Part shown: positions 19,720-30,079 of the stretch, one piece after another | Numbering within the stretch: position 1 is the stretch's first letter | Layout of the letters: the number at the start of each line of letters is the position of its first letter | Origin: Bacteroidia bacterium | Lineage (GTDB): Bacteria; Bacteroidota; Bacteroidia; Flavobacteriales; Flavobacteriaceae | Reading direction: 5' to 3' | Length of the DNA: 64,000 nucleotides | NCBI GenBank assembly: GCA_030430535.1 | Contig: JAUIKY010000010.1 | Span: 1 to 64,000, forward strand | Notes under the pieces: model-generated | The model's database searches: none | What the model was told of the DNA's origin: nothing | What the model saw: only the letters and a program-made list of their open reading frames with translations | Position numbers and translations under genes: made by a program

Positions 19720-21258
19720 ATGAGGAAAAGAATTTTATTTATTAGTCTTTTAATATCAGTTAATGTTTTTAGTCAAAATACTCTGAAATTAAACCCAGAG
19801 CCATCTACTGTAAAAATAAATAAGGATATATATGGTCATTTCTCAGAGCATTTGGGGACCTGTATTTATGAAGGTATTTATGTGGGTGAAGATTCAGATA
19901 TTCCAAATATTAAAGGGTATAGAAAAGATGTTGTAGAAGCCATTAAAGAGTTGAAAGTACCGGTATTGCGATGGCCCGGTGGTTGTTTTGCGGACACCTA
20001 CCATTGGAAAGACGGAATAGGCCCTAAAGAAGACCGACCTTCAATTGTAAATGTCTTTTGGGGAGGTGTAACAGAAGACAATAGTTTTGGAACACATGAA
20101 TTTTTAGATTTCTGTGAATTGGTAGGTATTGAACCTTATTTAAGTATAAATGTTGGTACAGGCACAGTAAAGGAAGCTGTTGAGTGGGTGGAATATGTTA
20201 CTTCTAGTAACAAAAGTCCAATGACAGATTTGAGAAAAAAGAATGGAAGGGAAAAACCTTGGAACGTTAAGTTTTGGGGTATAGGTAACGAGAATTGGGG
20301 CTGTGGAGGAGAAATGGCCCCTGATTATTATGCCAATATTTATAGAAATTATTCGGCTTACATAAAAGGAGATGACTTCCAGAAAGTAATATGCGGTCCA
20401 TCTGGAGATGATGTCGAATGGACAGAAACAATTTTGAAAGGCTTAGGTGGCAAAAATTACCTAGCTCAGGGCTTGTCAATGCATTATTATACTCTACCTA
20501 CGAATGATTGGGAGGGTAGCAAAGGTTCCTCTATCGATTTTGGTGAAGACATGTGGTTTTCTACCATACTTAATACCATGAAGATTGAAGATATTATAAA
20601 GAAGCATTTGGCAATTATGGATAAATATGACCCTAATGGGGATATTAAACTTATTGTTGATGAATGGGGAACTTGGTATGATAAGTTGCCAGGAACCAAA
20701 GAAGGATTTTTACAACAACAGAATACTGTTAGAGATGCTTTGGTAGCAGGCATTAATCTTAATATTTTTAATAACCATGCAGGTCGTATAAGTATGGCAA
20801 ATATTGCACAGATTGTTAATGTTCTACAGTCGATGATTTTAACTAAAGGGGCTGAAATGGTTAAAACACCAACCTATCATGTGTTCAAAATGTATAACGT
20901 TCATCAGGACGCTAATCTTGTTCCAATTCAACTTGAAACAGAAAACTATCAGTTTGAAGATAAATCAATCCCTGCTTTAACGGCATCAGCTTCCGAAAAA
21001 AATGGAACAATTAGTTTAACAATTACTAATGCAAACCCAAATAAGCCAGTTTCAATAAACTGTGAACTTGGTTCAAAATCTAAAATCATAAACAGTAAAA
21101 TAGTTACGGGAAAGAAAATAACCGATTATAATGATTTTGGAAAAAAGGAGAAGGTTACCACCTCTAATTTTTCTGTTGGAAACATTAAAAATGGCAGTTT
21201 AAAACTTGAAATACCAGCCCATTCAGTAATTTTAATTCAATTGAAGTTGAATAAGTAA
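19720..21258 (+). CDS. GH51 alpha-L-arabinofuranosidase
   Basis: IYGHFSEHLG, LRWPGGCFADTYHWKDGIGP, WGIGNENWGCGG, VDEWGTWYD. Confidence 0.92.
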   Translation: MRKRILFISLLISVNVFSQNTLKLNPEPSTVKINKDIYGHFSEHLGTCIYEGIYVGEDSDIPNIKGYRKDVVEAIKELKVPVLRWPGGCFADTYHWKDGIGPKEDRPSIVNVFWGGVTEDNSFGTHEFLDFCELVGIEPYLSINVGTGTVKEAVEWVEYVTSSNKSPMTDLRKKNGREKPWNVKFWGIGNENWGCGGEMAPDYYANIYRNYSAYIKGDDFQKVICGPSGDDVEWTETILKGLGGKNYLAQGLSMHYYTLPTNDWEGSKGSSIDFGEDMWFSTILNTMKIEDIIKKHLAIMDKYDPNGDIKLIVDEWGTWYDKLPGTKEGFLQQQNTVRDALVAGINLNIFNNHAGRISMANIAQIVNVLQSMILTKGAEMVKTPTYHVFKMYNVHQDANLVPIQLETENYQFEDKSIPALTASASEKNGTISLTITNANPNKPVSINCELGSKSKIINSKIVTGKKITDYNDFGKKEKVTTSNFSVGNIKNGSLKLEIPAHSVILIQLKLNK

Positions 21259-21540
21259 TGGACTGTCCATAAGAACAGTGAACCGTTTCAAATTGTTATA
21301 ACGTACCAAAAAAACACTGCTCAGATTTATGCTAGGGTTGTCGAGAAAAAAATACGTCAGGATATGGACAAGTTAAAAATTTTATTGGGTTGCAATTGAG
21401 ACAAGCCTAATTGAATTTTTGTACATTTGTTATGAATTGAAGGCTGAAGATAAAGAATGAGGATAGCTGGTTCACAAATCGAAATCGGTCAGTTGATGAC
21501 AAACGGTAAAGGAACCCCCTTGTTATTACTGGGTTTAATT

Positions 21541-21560
21541 AAATAGGTTTGAATCCCTCC
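21541..21560 (+). other. tRNA T-arm-like fragment (AAATAGGTTTGAATCCCTCC)
   Basis: 18/20 identical to 21827-21846 region; no intact tRNA around it. Confidence 0.3.
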
Positions 21561-21826
21561 GGACTAAAGACACGATTCCGATAATTCTCCATAAATCCAT
21601 AAACTTAAAGATGCTGTTTTTTAAAAGAACATATAGAGTCTGTTTAATCCACAATAATAATTCTAGGAAATAAGATGATGGTATTTATTAAATGGATCAT
21701 ATAATGTCATTTAACATTATATGATTATATTTGAAATCTACGATGCCAGATTTCGAATAGCAGTCTGTAATTCGGTTAGTAATAAAAATATAGGCAAGGC
21801 AAACCCAGTAAACATAGGGGCTAAAG

Positions 21827-21854
21827 AAATAGGTTCGAATCCCTTCGCGCCCAC
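21827..21854 (+). other. tRNA 3'-end-like fragment (GGTTCGAATCCCTTCGCGCCCACA)
   Basis: T-loop GGTTCGAATCC followed by acceptor-like sequence and a terminator; no recognisable 5' half. Confidence 0.35.
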
Positions 21855-21860
21855 AGAACA

Positions 21861-21892
21861 AAAAATCCTAAAGCAAATGCTTTAGGATTTTT
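21861..21892 (+). terminator. Rho-independent terminator
   Basis: AAAAATCCTAAAGCA-aa-TGCTTTAGGATTTTT hairpin with T-run. Confidence 0.85.
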
Positions 21893-21955
21893 TTGTTTAA
21901 ATTTTCAAGTGAAAATTCAGCTTAATTAGTACTTTTAGGGAAATCTCTCTACCCT

Positions 21956-22729
21956 ATGAATTTCAGTAAAGTAAAAAACCTCTACAAGGAAATATTCAAA
22001 TCTTACGATGCGCCGTCGTTAGAGGAGCATATCAAAAAAATAGTTGAATGGGATGCCTTCTTGCCGTATAGTTCCACTTTTTTCTGCATAACAAACACTC
22101 AAGAACTGGCTTTTGAATATGTTAGTAAAAACTACTCGGCGTGTTTGGGTTTAGATGGAAACACGTTGCGGGCACAGGGAATGCGTTATTTTTGGAGTAG
22201 GATTCATCCCGATGATTTGGAGGCATGGCTTAAAGCCTTGAACGATTTGATGGCGTTTACGCTTAGCGAAATCGATTTGAGCGACCGGGGGAAAATGAGC
22301 TACACTTGGAATTACCGATTTAAAAACAATTCGGATGAATATGTAAATATCATCCAGAATACGACGCCTTTGGAATTCGATTTAAATGAAAAACCGATTA
22401 TCGGTTTGGCCCATTATACAGTTGTTTCGGGCGAATTACAATTGCCAATTACGGCATCGGCAAAATTGCTCAATGACAAAAATGAATACGAAACGGTATA
22501 TTACAGCAACCTGTCACAAAAACTTTTGTCAAATGGGGTGAGTAACAGAGAGCGCGACATTATCCGGTTGTTGGCATTAAACTATTCCAGTAAACAAATT
22601 GCCGACAAACTCGGCATCAGCCCAAATACCGTAGATACGCACCGGAGAAATATTTTAAAGAAGCTCAATATATCATCTACAGGTGAATTAGTGGGTATGC
22701 TAAAATCCAACAAAACCTTTTTGTTTTGA
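21956..22729 (+). CDS. PAS-domain LuxR-family transcriptional regulator
   Basis: N-terminal PAS-like; C-terminal SNRERDIIRLLALNYSSKQIADKLGISPNTVDTHRRNILKKL. Confidence 0.88.
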   Translation: MNFSKVKNLYKEIFKSYDAPSLEEHIKKIVEWDAFLPYSSTFFCITNTQELAFEYVSKNYSACLGLDGNTLRAQGMRYFWSRIHPDDLEAWLKALNDLMAFTLSEIDLSDRGKMSYTWNYRFKNNSDEYVNIIQNTTPLEFDLNEKPIIGLAHYTVVSGELQLPITASAKLLNDKNEYETVYYSNLSQKLLSNGVSNRERDIIRLLALNYSSKQIADKLGISPNTVDTHRRNILKKLNISSTGELVGMLKSNKTFLF

Positions 22730-22863
22730 TAAAAATACTCAAATTGAGTATTGTGCCTAATGTGATAATTATGCAACTTTGTTGTGCTATTAATTAATTC
22801 TTAGGAGTTTGTTTCGAAGTGTCTGTGAAAAGTGCTTAACTACTTTTTTAGGCACTTCTTGTT

Positions 22864-24201
22864 TTAGATTGCATCCAAAACCCGCTCCAAAGCCATCCCA
22901 CGTGAACCCTTAATTAAAAGGGTAGTGTTTTCAATGTTCGATAAGTCGAAGTTGGATTCAAATTCAGAAAACGATTTGTATTGTTTTGCTTTTTTGGAAT
23001 TGATGGTGGATTTGTAAAAATTCTCGCCCACAAAGAAAATGGAATCAATGTCCATTGCAATCGCTAAATCTGCAATACTTTGATGTTCCCTCTTGGCGTC
23101 TTTGCCCAATTCAAACATATCTCCCAAAATAGCTATTTTATAACCTTTTTGTTTTTCAAAATTGCTTAATGCGGCGGCCATGCTGGTCGGGTTGGCATTG
23201 TAAGCATCCAAAATTATTTTGTTGGAGCCTTTTTCAATAATTTGCGACCGGTTATTGGATGGAATGTAATTTTCAATGGCTTTTTTAATCAGTTGGTCTT
23301 CCACTTTAAAATAGTGGCCAATAGCAATAGCGGCACATATATTGTGAAAGTTGTAATCGCCGATAAGCTGACTTTCTATATCCAAACCATTAAAAGCCGA
23401 TTTTACAAAAGGTTGGGCGTTTTTGAATTCAATGGTGATATCGGCTATTCCGTTGGAGTTTCCAAAGGAAAATATAGAGGCGTTTTTGGTTTTTTCAACC
23501 TGTATGGTATCATTGGCATTCACAAAAATGGTTTTGTGGTTTGCAATAAGATAATCGTACATTTCGCTTTTTCCTTTTATAACGCCTTCAACGCCGCCAA
23601 AACCTTCTAAATGTGCTTTTCCAAAATTGGTGATGTAGCCATAGTCGGGGTGTGCAATAGCGCATAAAAATTCAATTTCCTTTAAGTGGTTGGCGCCCAT
23701 TTCAACAATTCCGATTTCGGTATCAGCGTTCATAGACAGCAAGGTTAATGGAACACCAATATGGTTGTTTAAATTGCCTATGGTGGCCGTGGTTTTAAAC
23801 TTTTGCGAAAGCACGGCGTTTATCAGTTCTTTGGTGGTGGTTTTGCCGTTACTTCCCGTTAAAGCGATAATAGGAATGTTTAAAAACGTTCTGTGGAATG
23901 AAGCCAATTGCTGAAGCGTTTCCAATACGTTGTCAACTAAAATCGTTTTTTCTGAAGTTAGGTATTCTTCTTCATCAATGATGGCGTATGCAGCTCCAAG
24001 TTCCAATGCTTTTTCTGCATAACTATTGCCGTTAAAATTGTCGCCTTTTAGGGCAAAAAACATATCGTTGGGGCGTATTTTACGTGTGTCGGTATTAGCG
24101 GAGTTGCAGTTTAAAAACAGGCTGTGGAGTGCTTTTATTTCCAAAAGTGATGGTTTTATTTTTGAGGAATTAAATGTATAAAAAAAGTCCTGATACATCA
24201 T
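22864..24201 (-). CDS. murF: UDP-N-acetylmuramoyl-tripeptide--D-alanyl-D-alanine ligase
   Basis: ALTGSNGKTTTKELI, VEMGANHLKEIEFL, LDAYNANPTSM. Confidence 0.95.
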   Translation of the reverse strand: MMYQDFFYTFNSSKIKPSLLEIKALHSLFLNCNSANTDTRKIRPNDMFFALKGDNFNGNSYAEKALELGAAYAIIDEEEYLTSEKTILVDNVLETLQQLASFHRTFLNIPIIALTGSNGKTTTKELINAVLSQKFKTTATIGNLNNHIGVPLTLLSMNADTEIGIVEMGANHLKEIEFLCAIAHPDYGYITNFGKAHLEGFGGVEGVIKGKSEMYDYLIANHKTIFVNANDTIQVEKTKNASIFSFGNSNGIADITIEFKNAQPFVKSAFNGLDIESQLIGDYNFHNICAAIAIGHYFKVEDQLIKKAIENYIPSNNRSQIIEKGSNKIILDAYNANPTSMAAALSNFEKQKGYKIAILGDMFELGKDAKREHQSIADLAIAMDIDSIFFVGENFYKSTINSKKAKQYKSFSEFESNFDLSNIENTTLLIKGSRGMALERVLDAI

Positions 24202-24234
24202 CAGGACTTTTAAGGATATTTTTAAAAACTGAGC

Positions 24235-25911
24235 TTAGTTTTTCTTCTTGTTTTTCATTTTGCTTTTTGAGCCTACACGAGACATAGCGCATCTAAAACC
24301 AATATAGTCGGTAGCCATATCTTGTGGGAAATAGCGTCTTTGGGCAGGGTCTAGCCAGTACTCTCTGTCTTTCCAAGAGCCACCTTTGTAAACTCTAACT
24401 TCATCATTAATTAACGACGTTCTGTTATTGCTTTGGTCGTACTCCCTAACAATGTTTCCAAGGGAATCTCTTGTTATTCTGTGTTTAGGAGAGTTGTACA
24501 TGCTTCTAGTTTCGGAAGAAGCGCCTTCGCCTTCGTCATCATTAAAACTTTGGTAGTTGCGTGATGAACGCTTATCGCCATCTCTAAAGTTTATTTGGTT
24601 ACTTCTGTCGAAATTGGTTCTTAAGTAAGTTTCATTTTCATCAATAGGCACTTGCTGGATTTCGCCAGGTAAGTTTCTTGCGATTACTTTTCCGTTGGAA
24701 AGTGTGTCGTAAACAATATCATCGGTGGTTACAATCTTTACAGTGCCATCTTCGTTTATAGCGTTTTTGGTGTAAACGTTACCACGGTAGTAGTTAAAAT
24801 CGTTAAACTCGTCGTCAATAATGGGCCTGTAAACATCGGCGACCCACTCGGCTACGTTTCCTGCCATATCGTACAAGCCAAAATCGTTTGGTTCATACGA
24901 TTTAACAGCGTTGGTAATATCAGCACCATCGTCAGACCAGCCTGCAATTCCGCCGTAATCTCCTTTGCCTTGCTTGAAGTTTGCTAATTGGTCGCCACGG
25001 TATTTACGAGATCCGTTGCGGGTATATTGACCATCCCATGGGTATTTTTTACGTCCGCGGTACAGGTTGTAGCTTCTTATTTCACTTAAACCTAAAGCTG
25101 CATATTCCCACTCGGTTTCGGTTGGGAGTCTGTATTTTGGAGGAATAACACCTGTTGAGCGTGTTGCATAAACACCAGATTCGTTACCGTCTTCATCAAC
25201 TCTTATGTTTCTATTACCGCGTTCAGGGCGTAGTATTTCTTCATTGCCACCAAAGGCTTCAGAAGGTGCGTTAATATAGGTATCCGTGCTAAACGTTTGG
25301 TCGGCTTCTTCTTCAAGGTGAGAATTACGCTTTAAATAGCCTTCTAATTGTAGTGCTCTTTGTGCTACTTGGTCAGATCTCCAATTCGCAAATTCTACAG
25401 CTTGAATCCAACTTACTCCTACTACGGGGTATTCGCCGTAAGCAGGATGACGTAAGTAATTTTCGGTCATTACTTCGTTGTAGCCTAAACGGTTTCTCCA
25501 AACTAAAGTATCCGGTAAAGCACCAGTGTAAATGGCTTTGTACATGTCTTCAGATGGTGGGTACACTCGCTTTAGGTAATCCAAATACTCAACATACATC
25601 ATGTTGGTTACTTCGGTTTCATCCATATAAAACGACTGTACGTGCTGTTGGGTGGGGCTGTTGTTCCAATCGTGCATGACATCATCCTGAACACGTCCTT
25701 TGGTAAACGTACCGCCTTCAATAAATACAAGCCCTGGAGAAGTTTCTTGTTCTTTAAAGTCTGTATTATATTGAAAACCGCCTTCCCTTTTATTAATGTC
25801 CCATCCGGTTGCTCTGGAAGTGTTTTTGGAGCTCGATGATTTTTTACAACCAGTTGCAGTAACTGTTAGTGCGATAACCAACAGAAATTTTAATGCTACT
25901 ACTTTTTTCAT
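24235..25911 (-). CDS. gldJ: Gliding motility lipoprotein GldJ
   Basis: Lipobox TATGC; FGE-sulfatase-like fold motifs (FIEGGTFTKG, VYKGGSWKDREYWLDPAQRRY, IGFRCAMS); start trimmed to MKKVVALK. Confidence 0.9.
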   Translation of the reverse strand: MKKVVALKFLLVIALTVTATGCKKSSSSKNTSRATGWDINKREGGFQYNTDFKEQETSPGLVFIEGGTFTKGRVQDDVMHDWNNSPTQQHVQSFYMDETEVTNMMYVEYLDYLKRVYPPSEDMYKAIYTGALPDTLVWRNRLGYNEVMTENYLRHPAYGEYPVVGVSWIQAVEFANWRSDQVAQRALQLEGYLKRNSHLEEEADQTFSTDTYINAPSEAFGGNEEILRPERGNRNIRVDEDGNESGVYATRSTGVIPPKYRLPTETEWEYAALGLSEIRSYNLYRGRKKYPWDGQYTRNGSRKYRGDQLANFKQGKGDYGGIAGWSDDGADITNAVKSYEPNDFGLYDMAGNVAEWVADVYRPIIDDEFNDFNYYRGNVYTKNAINEDGTVKIVTTDDIVYDTLSNGKVIARNLPGEIQQVPIDENETYLRTNFDRSNQINFRDGDKRSSRNYQSFNDDEGEGASSETRSMYNSPKHRITRDSLGNIVREYDQSNNRTSLINDEVRVYKGGSWKDREYWLDPAQRRYFPQDMATDYIGFRCAMSRVGSKSKMKNKKKN

Positions 25912-26179
25912 ATCCATACTTTTAAGTAAGCTAATGTTGTTTTGGTGGTGCAATATAATAATTAAAGCCAATAACGCAAGCTATTTTTTGCATTTTAACC
26001 AAAAAAATGTGTATTTCACCCTATTTTTTAAACCTTACGTCGATGTTTTTGCTGTTTTTTGACGGTGTTTTGTGTTGTATTAACGTTCGTATTACAAATT
26101 TATTATTGTATTTTTGGTCTTGTTTACCGAATTGTTGTTTTTTTGATAATAACAGGGCTTTATTGGCGTTATTTTAGCA

Positions 26180-29100
26180 ATGAAAAAGAAAATACTACTT
26201 ACACTGTTGTTCATTTCGGCAGTGACATTTGCACAGCAGAAAAATTATAAAATCACTTGGAAAGGAGCTAAAAGTCTTTCTGTTGGTAGTGTATCCGTAC
26301 AAGTTCCGGCTTTTGACGATGCTTTTTTTGCGTTCGATTTTAATGATGGTTTGCAGTTTGTCGATCAATGGAATGAAAAAACCACCGTTGATGAAAATTC
26401 AGCCTCCATAAGCAATGTGTCGTATCAGCCTATTTCAAAAAATGAATTAAAGGATTTAGATGTTGCTACAATTCCAAATGGATTGACTTTCAGCTTAAAA
26501 AATTCAACAGCGCGTGATAAAAAACATGTTTTGTTTCGTTTGTCTCCCATTTTGAAAGATGACAACGGACAGTTTAAAAAAGTGATATCTTTTCAGCTAA
26601 ACTATAAATTAGGGCAAACCAGAGTACGGAATGCCGTTTCGGCTAGAAAGGCTGCAACAATTAAAACGGTTTCCAATTCGGTGCTGAGTTCTGGTGAATG
26701 GTACAGGTTTTATATCGATACTACAGGCGTTTTTAAACTGTCAAAAAGTTTTTTACAGCGCTTGGGCGTAAATGTTAATAGTGTGGATCCCCGAACTATA
26801 AAGTTGTTTGGGCATGGTGGGCGTATGGCACCCCATTCCAACGCAGTAGCTTATCCATTCGATGTGCCCGAAAATGCTATTAAGTTTGTAGGAGAGGAAG
26901 ATGGCGTTTTTAACGATAGCGACTATATTTTATTTTATGGCGAAGGGCCAAAGGGCTATAACAGCGATAGTAGAACACATATAAATTGCTATACCGATAA
27001 AACGTATTATTACATTAATGTGGGTTCGGGCACAGGTAAGCGCATTCAAGCATTTGCCCAGCCTTCCGCTGCACCGGATGTGGTGATTGATACTTATGAA
27101 GATTATCAATTTCATGAAGTGGACGAATATAATTTGGTGTCGTTGGGCAGGCGCTGGTTTGGCGACCGTTTTGATGTGGAAAGCAAAAAGGCTTTTCATT
27201 TCGATTTTCCGGACTTGGTAACCAATCAACCCATCAGGCTATCGGTTGTTGCTGCAGCAACGGGAAACCTTGGTAGTGCCATGAACGTAAGGGTGAATGG
27301 AAACAACCAAGTGGCGTTGGCGTTTTCAGGGGTAAGCAGTCCTACCTATGCTAGTGGGGCCACTTTTAGTGGAGATGTTAATGTGACTTCGCCTAATGTT
27401 TCAGTGGAATTGGAATTTGACAACCGAGGAAATCCCAGCACACTGGGGTATTTGGATTATGTGTCGGTTGAAGCGACCAGAAGTTTGAATTTCAGTGGGA
27501 AACAGTTTAAGTTTAAAAACAGTGCCGTGGCTTTAGCTTCGGGCGTTGGGCAGTATAATATCAGTAATGCTTCCAATCTTTCAGAAATTTGGGACGTTAC
27601 TGATATTTACAATGTTTCAAATTTTGTGAATACCGACAACAGTTCCACCTTAAGTTTTAAATCCGCAATGGGAAGTTTAAAAACTTATGTGGCTGTTTCG
27701 CCGTCTGATTACTTTACACCTCAATTCGATAGAACTACTACGGTGGCCAACCAAAATATAAAAGGCACGGTATTTCAAAATAGTCAAGGCCAGTTTCAGG
27801 ATGTCGATTATTTGATTGTAGCCCCCGATAATATGGTTAACCATGCCGAACGCTTGGCGCAAATTAACAGAAATCAGTACGGCTTAAATGTAAAGGTGTT
27901 CAGTCTTACTGAAATTTACAACGAGTTTAGTTCTGGCAATCCCGATATTGCTGCGATTAGAAATATGGTCAAGTACGTTTACGATAATGCCAGTTCGCCA
28001 GAAAATAGGGTTAAATACTTGTGTTTGTTTGGCGATGCTTCTTTTGACTATAAAGACCGAATACCGAATAATACCAATGTGGTGCCGTCGTGGTATTCCT
28101 ATAATAGCTTTAGTTTGGCCAGTTCGTTCGTTTCGGATGATTTTTACGGAATGATGGACGACAACGAAGGCATGATGGGGACTTCCGAAGGGCTCGATAT
28201 CGCTGTTGGAAGAATATTGGCCGATACACCGCAGCGCGCAAAAGTATTGGTAGATAAAATAGAGTCATACTATGTTAAAGAAGCTTTTGGAAGTTGGCGC
28301 AATAATTTTGTGGTGATTTCTGATGATGTAGATCAAGACTGGGAAGGTTTGCTTCAGGAAACCACAGATGAGGTGGGTAATTTAGTAACCAATGAAAAGC
28401 CTTTTATGAATGTGGTTAAAATACACTCGGATGCTTTTCAGCAGGAGTTTTCAGCTGGTGGCGAACGGTATCCCGCGGTAACCACCGAAATTGCCAATGC
28501 CGTTGATAATGGGGCTTTAGTTGTTAATTATTTTGGGCACGGCGGTGAAGATGGCTTGGCAGAAGAGCGTATTCTGCTTAAACCAGATGTGGAGAACTTC
28601 CGCAATTTCAATAAACTTAACTGTTTTGTTACCGTAACTTGTGAATTTACTAGGTTTGATAATCCGTTTAGGCAAACAGCTGGAGAGTTTACCTATTGGA
28701 ACGAGCGTGCCGGAGCCATTGGTTTAATTACCACTACCAGACAGATTTTTGTAAGTTTTGCGATTAACTTTAATAGTATTTTAGGAGAATACTTGTTTTC
28801 GTATAGCGATAACGATACTTACAGCGATTATGAGTACCCTTCTATGGCTGAGGCATTAAGATTGGCCAAAAGCGACCCGGCTGTTTCCGGTTCCAGTCAA
28901 AAACGTTTGATATTTTTTATTGGCGATCCAGCCATGAAATTGGCGTTTCCGCAGCCAAGCGTTAGGCTAACGGAAATTAACGATGTGCCCATTGCGCAAG
29001 CCACCGATACTTTAAAAGCCTTAAGTTACGTAAAACTGGCTGGCGAAGTCACCGGCCTGTCGGGCAATTTGCTCTCCGACTACAATGGTACACTTTCAAC

Positions 29101-30067
29101 CACCATTTACGATAAAGATATTGAACGCCAAACCTTAGCGAATGATGGTACTAGATTGAATGGCGAATTGGTGAAACTCGATTTTAAAACCCTTGGCGAA
29201 ATTATTTTTAGAGGGCAGGCTTCGGTGAAAAACGGACAATTTGAGTTCGATTTTGTAGTGCCAAAAGACATCGGTATTCCTGTTGGTTTTGGTAAGGTGA
29301 GCTTTTATGCCAAAAACCAAGAGCTGACGCAAGACCGATCGGGCGCGAGTGTTAACACGGTTAAAATTGGAGGCCTCAATGAAAATGCCGAAGAAGACAA
29401 TATAGGGCCGGTGATTGCCCTTTACATGAACGACGAAAGTTTCGTTTCGGGTGGAATCACTAACGAATCGCCCACCTTGTTAGCCAAATTGGAAGATGCC
29501 AACGGCATAAACACGGCCAGTGGCATTGGGCACGATATTGTGGCTATTTTGGATGGCGATGAAACCAACCCGATTATTTTAAATGATTATTACCAAACCG
29601 AGGTGGACGATTACACCAAAGGTCTCGTTAATTTCCCGATGCGTGATTTAGAGCCCGGTTTACACACTTTAACCCTCAAGGCTTGGGATGTTTACAACAA
29701 TTCGGCAACTTCCGAAATCCAATTCATCGTATTCGATAAAGACCAAGATTTGGTCATTAATAATGTGCTAAATTATCCCAATCCGTTTGTGAATTACACA
29801 GAATTTTGGTTCAATCACAATAGTTCGGAGGCTTTAGACGTTTCTATACAGATATTCACCGTTTCAGGGAAATTGGTGAGAACCCTTAACGGACAAACCT
29901 CGGGTGGGGCCATAACCAATAGTTCGTTGTCCCGTGATTTGGTTTGGGATGGCCGTGACGATTTTGGTGATAAAATAGGAAAGGGCGTTTATGTTTATAA
30001 ATTAAGGGTACGCTCCAATCTCTTGAACAAAACGGTCGAAAAAATTGAAAAGCTTGTTATACTCTAA
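26180..30067 (+). CDS. porU: Type IX secretion system sortase PorU
   Basis: Gingipain-like peptidase C25 domain (VVNYFGHGGEDGLAEERI, FVTVTCEFTRFDNP); C-terminal FlgD-like domain; next to porV. Confidence 0.93.
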   Translation: MKKKILLTLLFISAVTFAQQKNYKITWKGAKSLSVGSVSVQVPAFDDAFFAFDFNDGLQFVDQWNEKTTVDENSASISNVSYQPISKNELKDLDVATIPNGLTFSLKNSTARDKKHVLFRLSPILKDDNGQFKKVISFQLNYKLGQTRVRNAVSARKAATIKTVSNSVLSSGEWYRFYIDTTGVFKLSKSFLQRLGVNVNSVDPRTIKLFGHGGRMAPHSNAVAYPFDVPENAIKFVGEEDGVFNDSDYILFYGEGPKGYNSDSRTHINCYTDKTYYYINVGSGTGKRIQAFAQPSAAPDVVIDTYEDYQFHEVDEYNLVSLGRRWFGDRFDVESKKAFHFDFPDLVTNQPIRLSVVAAATGNLGSAMNVRVNGNNQVALAFSGVSSPTYASGATFSGDVNVTSPNVSVELEFDNRGNPSTLGYLDYVSVEATRSLNFSGKQFKFKNSAVALASGVGQYNISNASNLSEIWDVTDIYNVSNFVNTDNSSTLSFKSAMGSLKTYVAVSPSDYFTPQFDRTTTVANQNIKGTVFQNSQGQFQDVDYLIVAPDNMVNHAERLAQINRNQYGLNVKVFSLTEIYNEFSSGNPDIAAIRNMVKYVYDNASSPENRVKYLCLFGDASFDYKDRIPNNTNVVPSWYSYNSFSLASSFVSDDFYGMMDDNEGMMGTSEGLDIAVGRILADTPQRAKVLVDKIESYYVKEAFGSWRNNFVVISDDVDQDWEGLLQETTDEVGNLVTNEKPFMNVVKIHSDAFQQEFSAGGERYPAVTTEIANAVDNGALVVNYFGHGGEDGLAEERILLKPDVENFRNFNKLNCFVTVTCEFTRFDNPFRQTAGEFTYWNERAGAIGLITTTRQIFVSFAINFNSILGEYLFSYSDNDTYSDYEYPSMAEALRLAKSDPAVSGSSQKRLIFFIGDPAMKLAFPQPSVRLTEINDVPIAQATDTLKALSYVKLAGEVTGLSGNLLSDYNGTLSTTIYDKDIERQTLANDGTRLNGELVKLDFKTLGEIIFRGQASVKNGQFEFDFVVPKDIGIPVGFGKVSFYAKNQELTQDRSGASVNTVKIGGLNENAEEDNIGPVIALYMNDESFVSGGITNESPTLLAKLEDANGINTASGIGHDIVAILDGDETNPIILNDYYQTEVDDYTKGLVNFPMRDLEPGLHTLTLKAWDVYNNSATSEIQFIVFDKDQDLVINNVLNYPNPFVNYTEFWFNHNSSEALDVSIQIFTVSGKLVRTLNGQTSGGAITNSSLSRDLVWDGRDDFGDKIGKGVYVYKLRVRSNLLNKTVEKIEKLVIL

Positions 30068-30079
30068 AAAAAATTATAT

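Noticed and set aside
21780-21860. Complete tRNA gene
   Set aside because: T-loop and acceptor-like 3' end present, but T-stem mispairs and no D-arm or matching 5' acceptor could be found; treated only as a fragment.
22810-22862. Hairpin AAGTGCTTAA...TTAGGCACTT as a regulatory element
   Set aside because: Best explained as the shared terminator between convergent luxR-like and murF genes.
23242-23610. 122-aa plus-strand ORF
   Set aside because: Antisense to murF, no protein-family signature.
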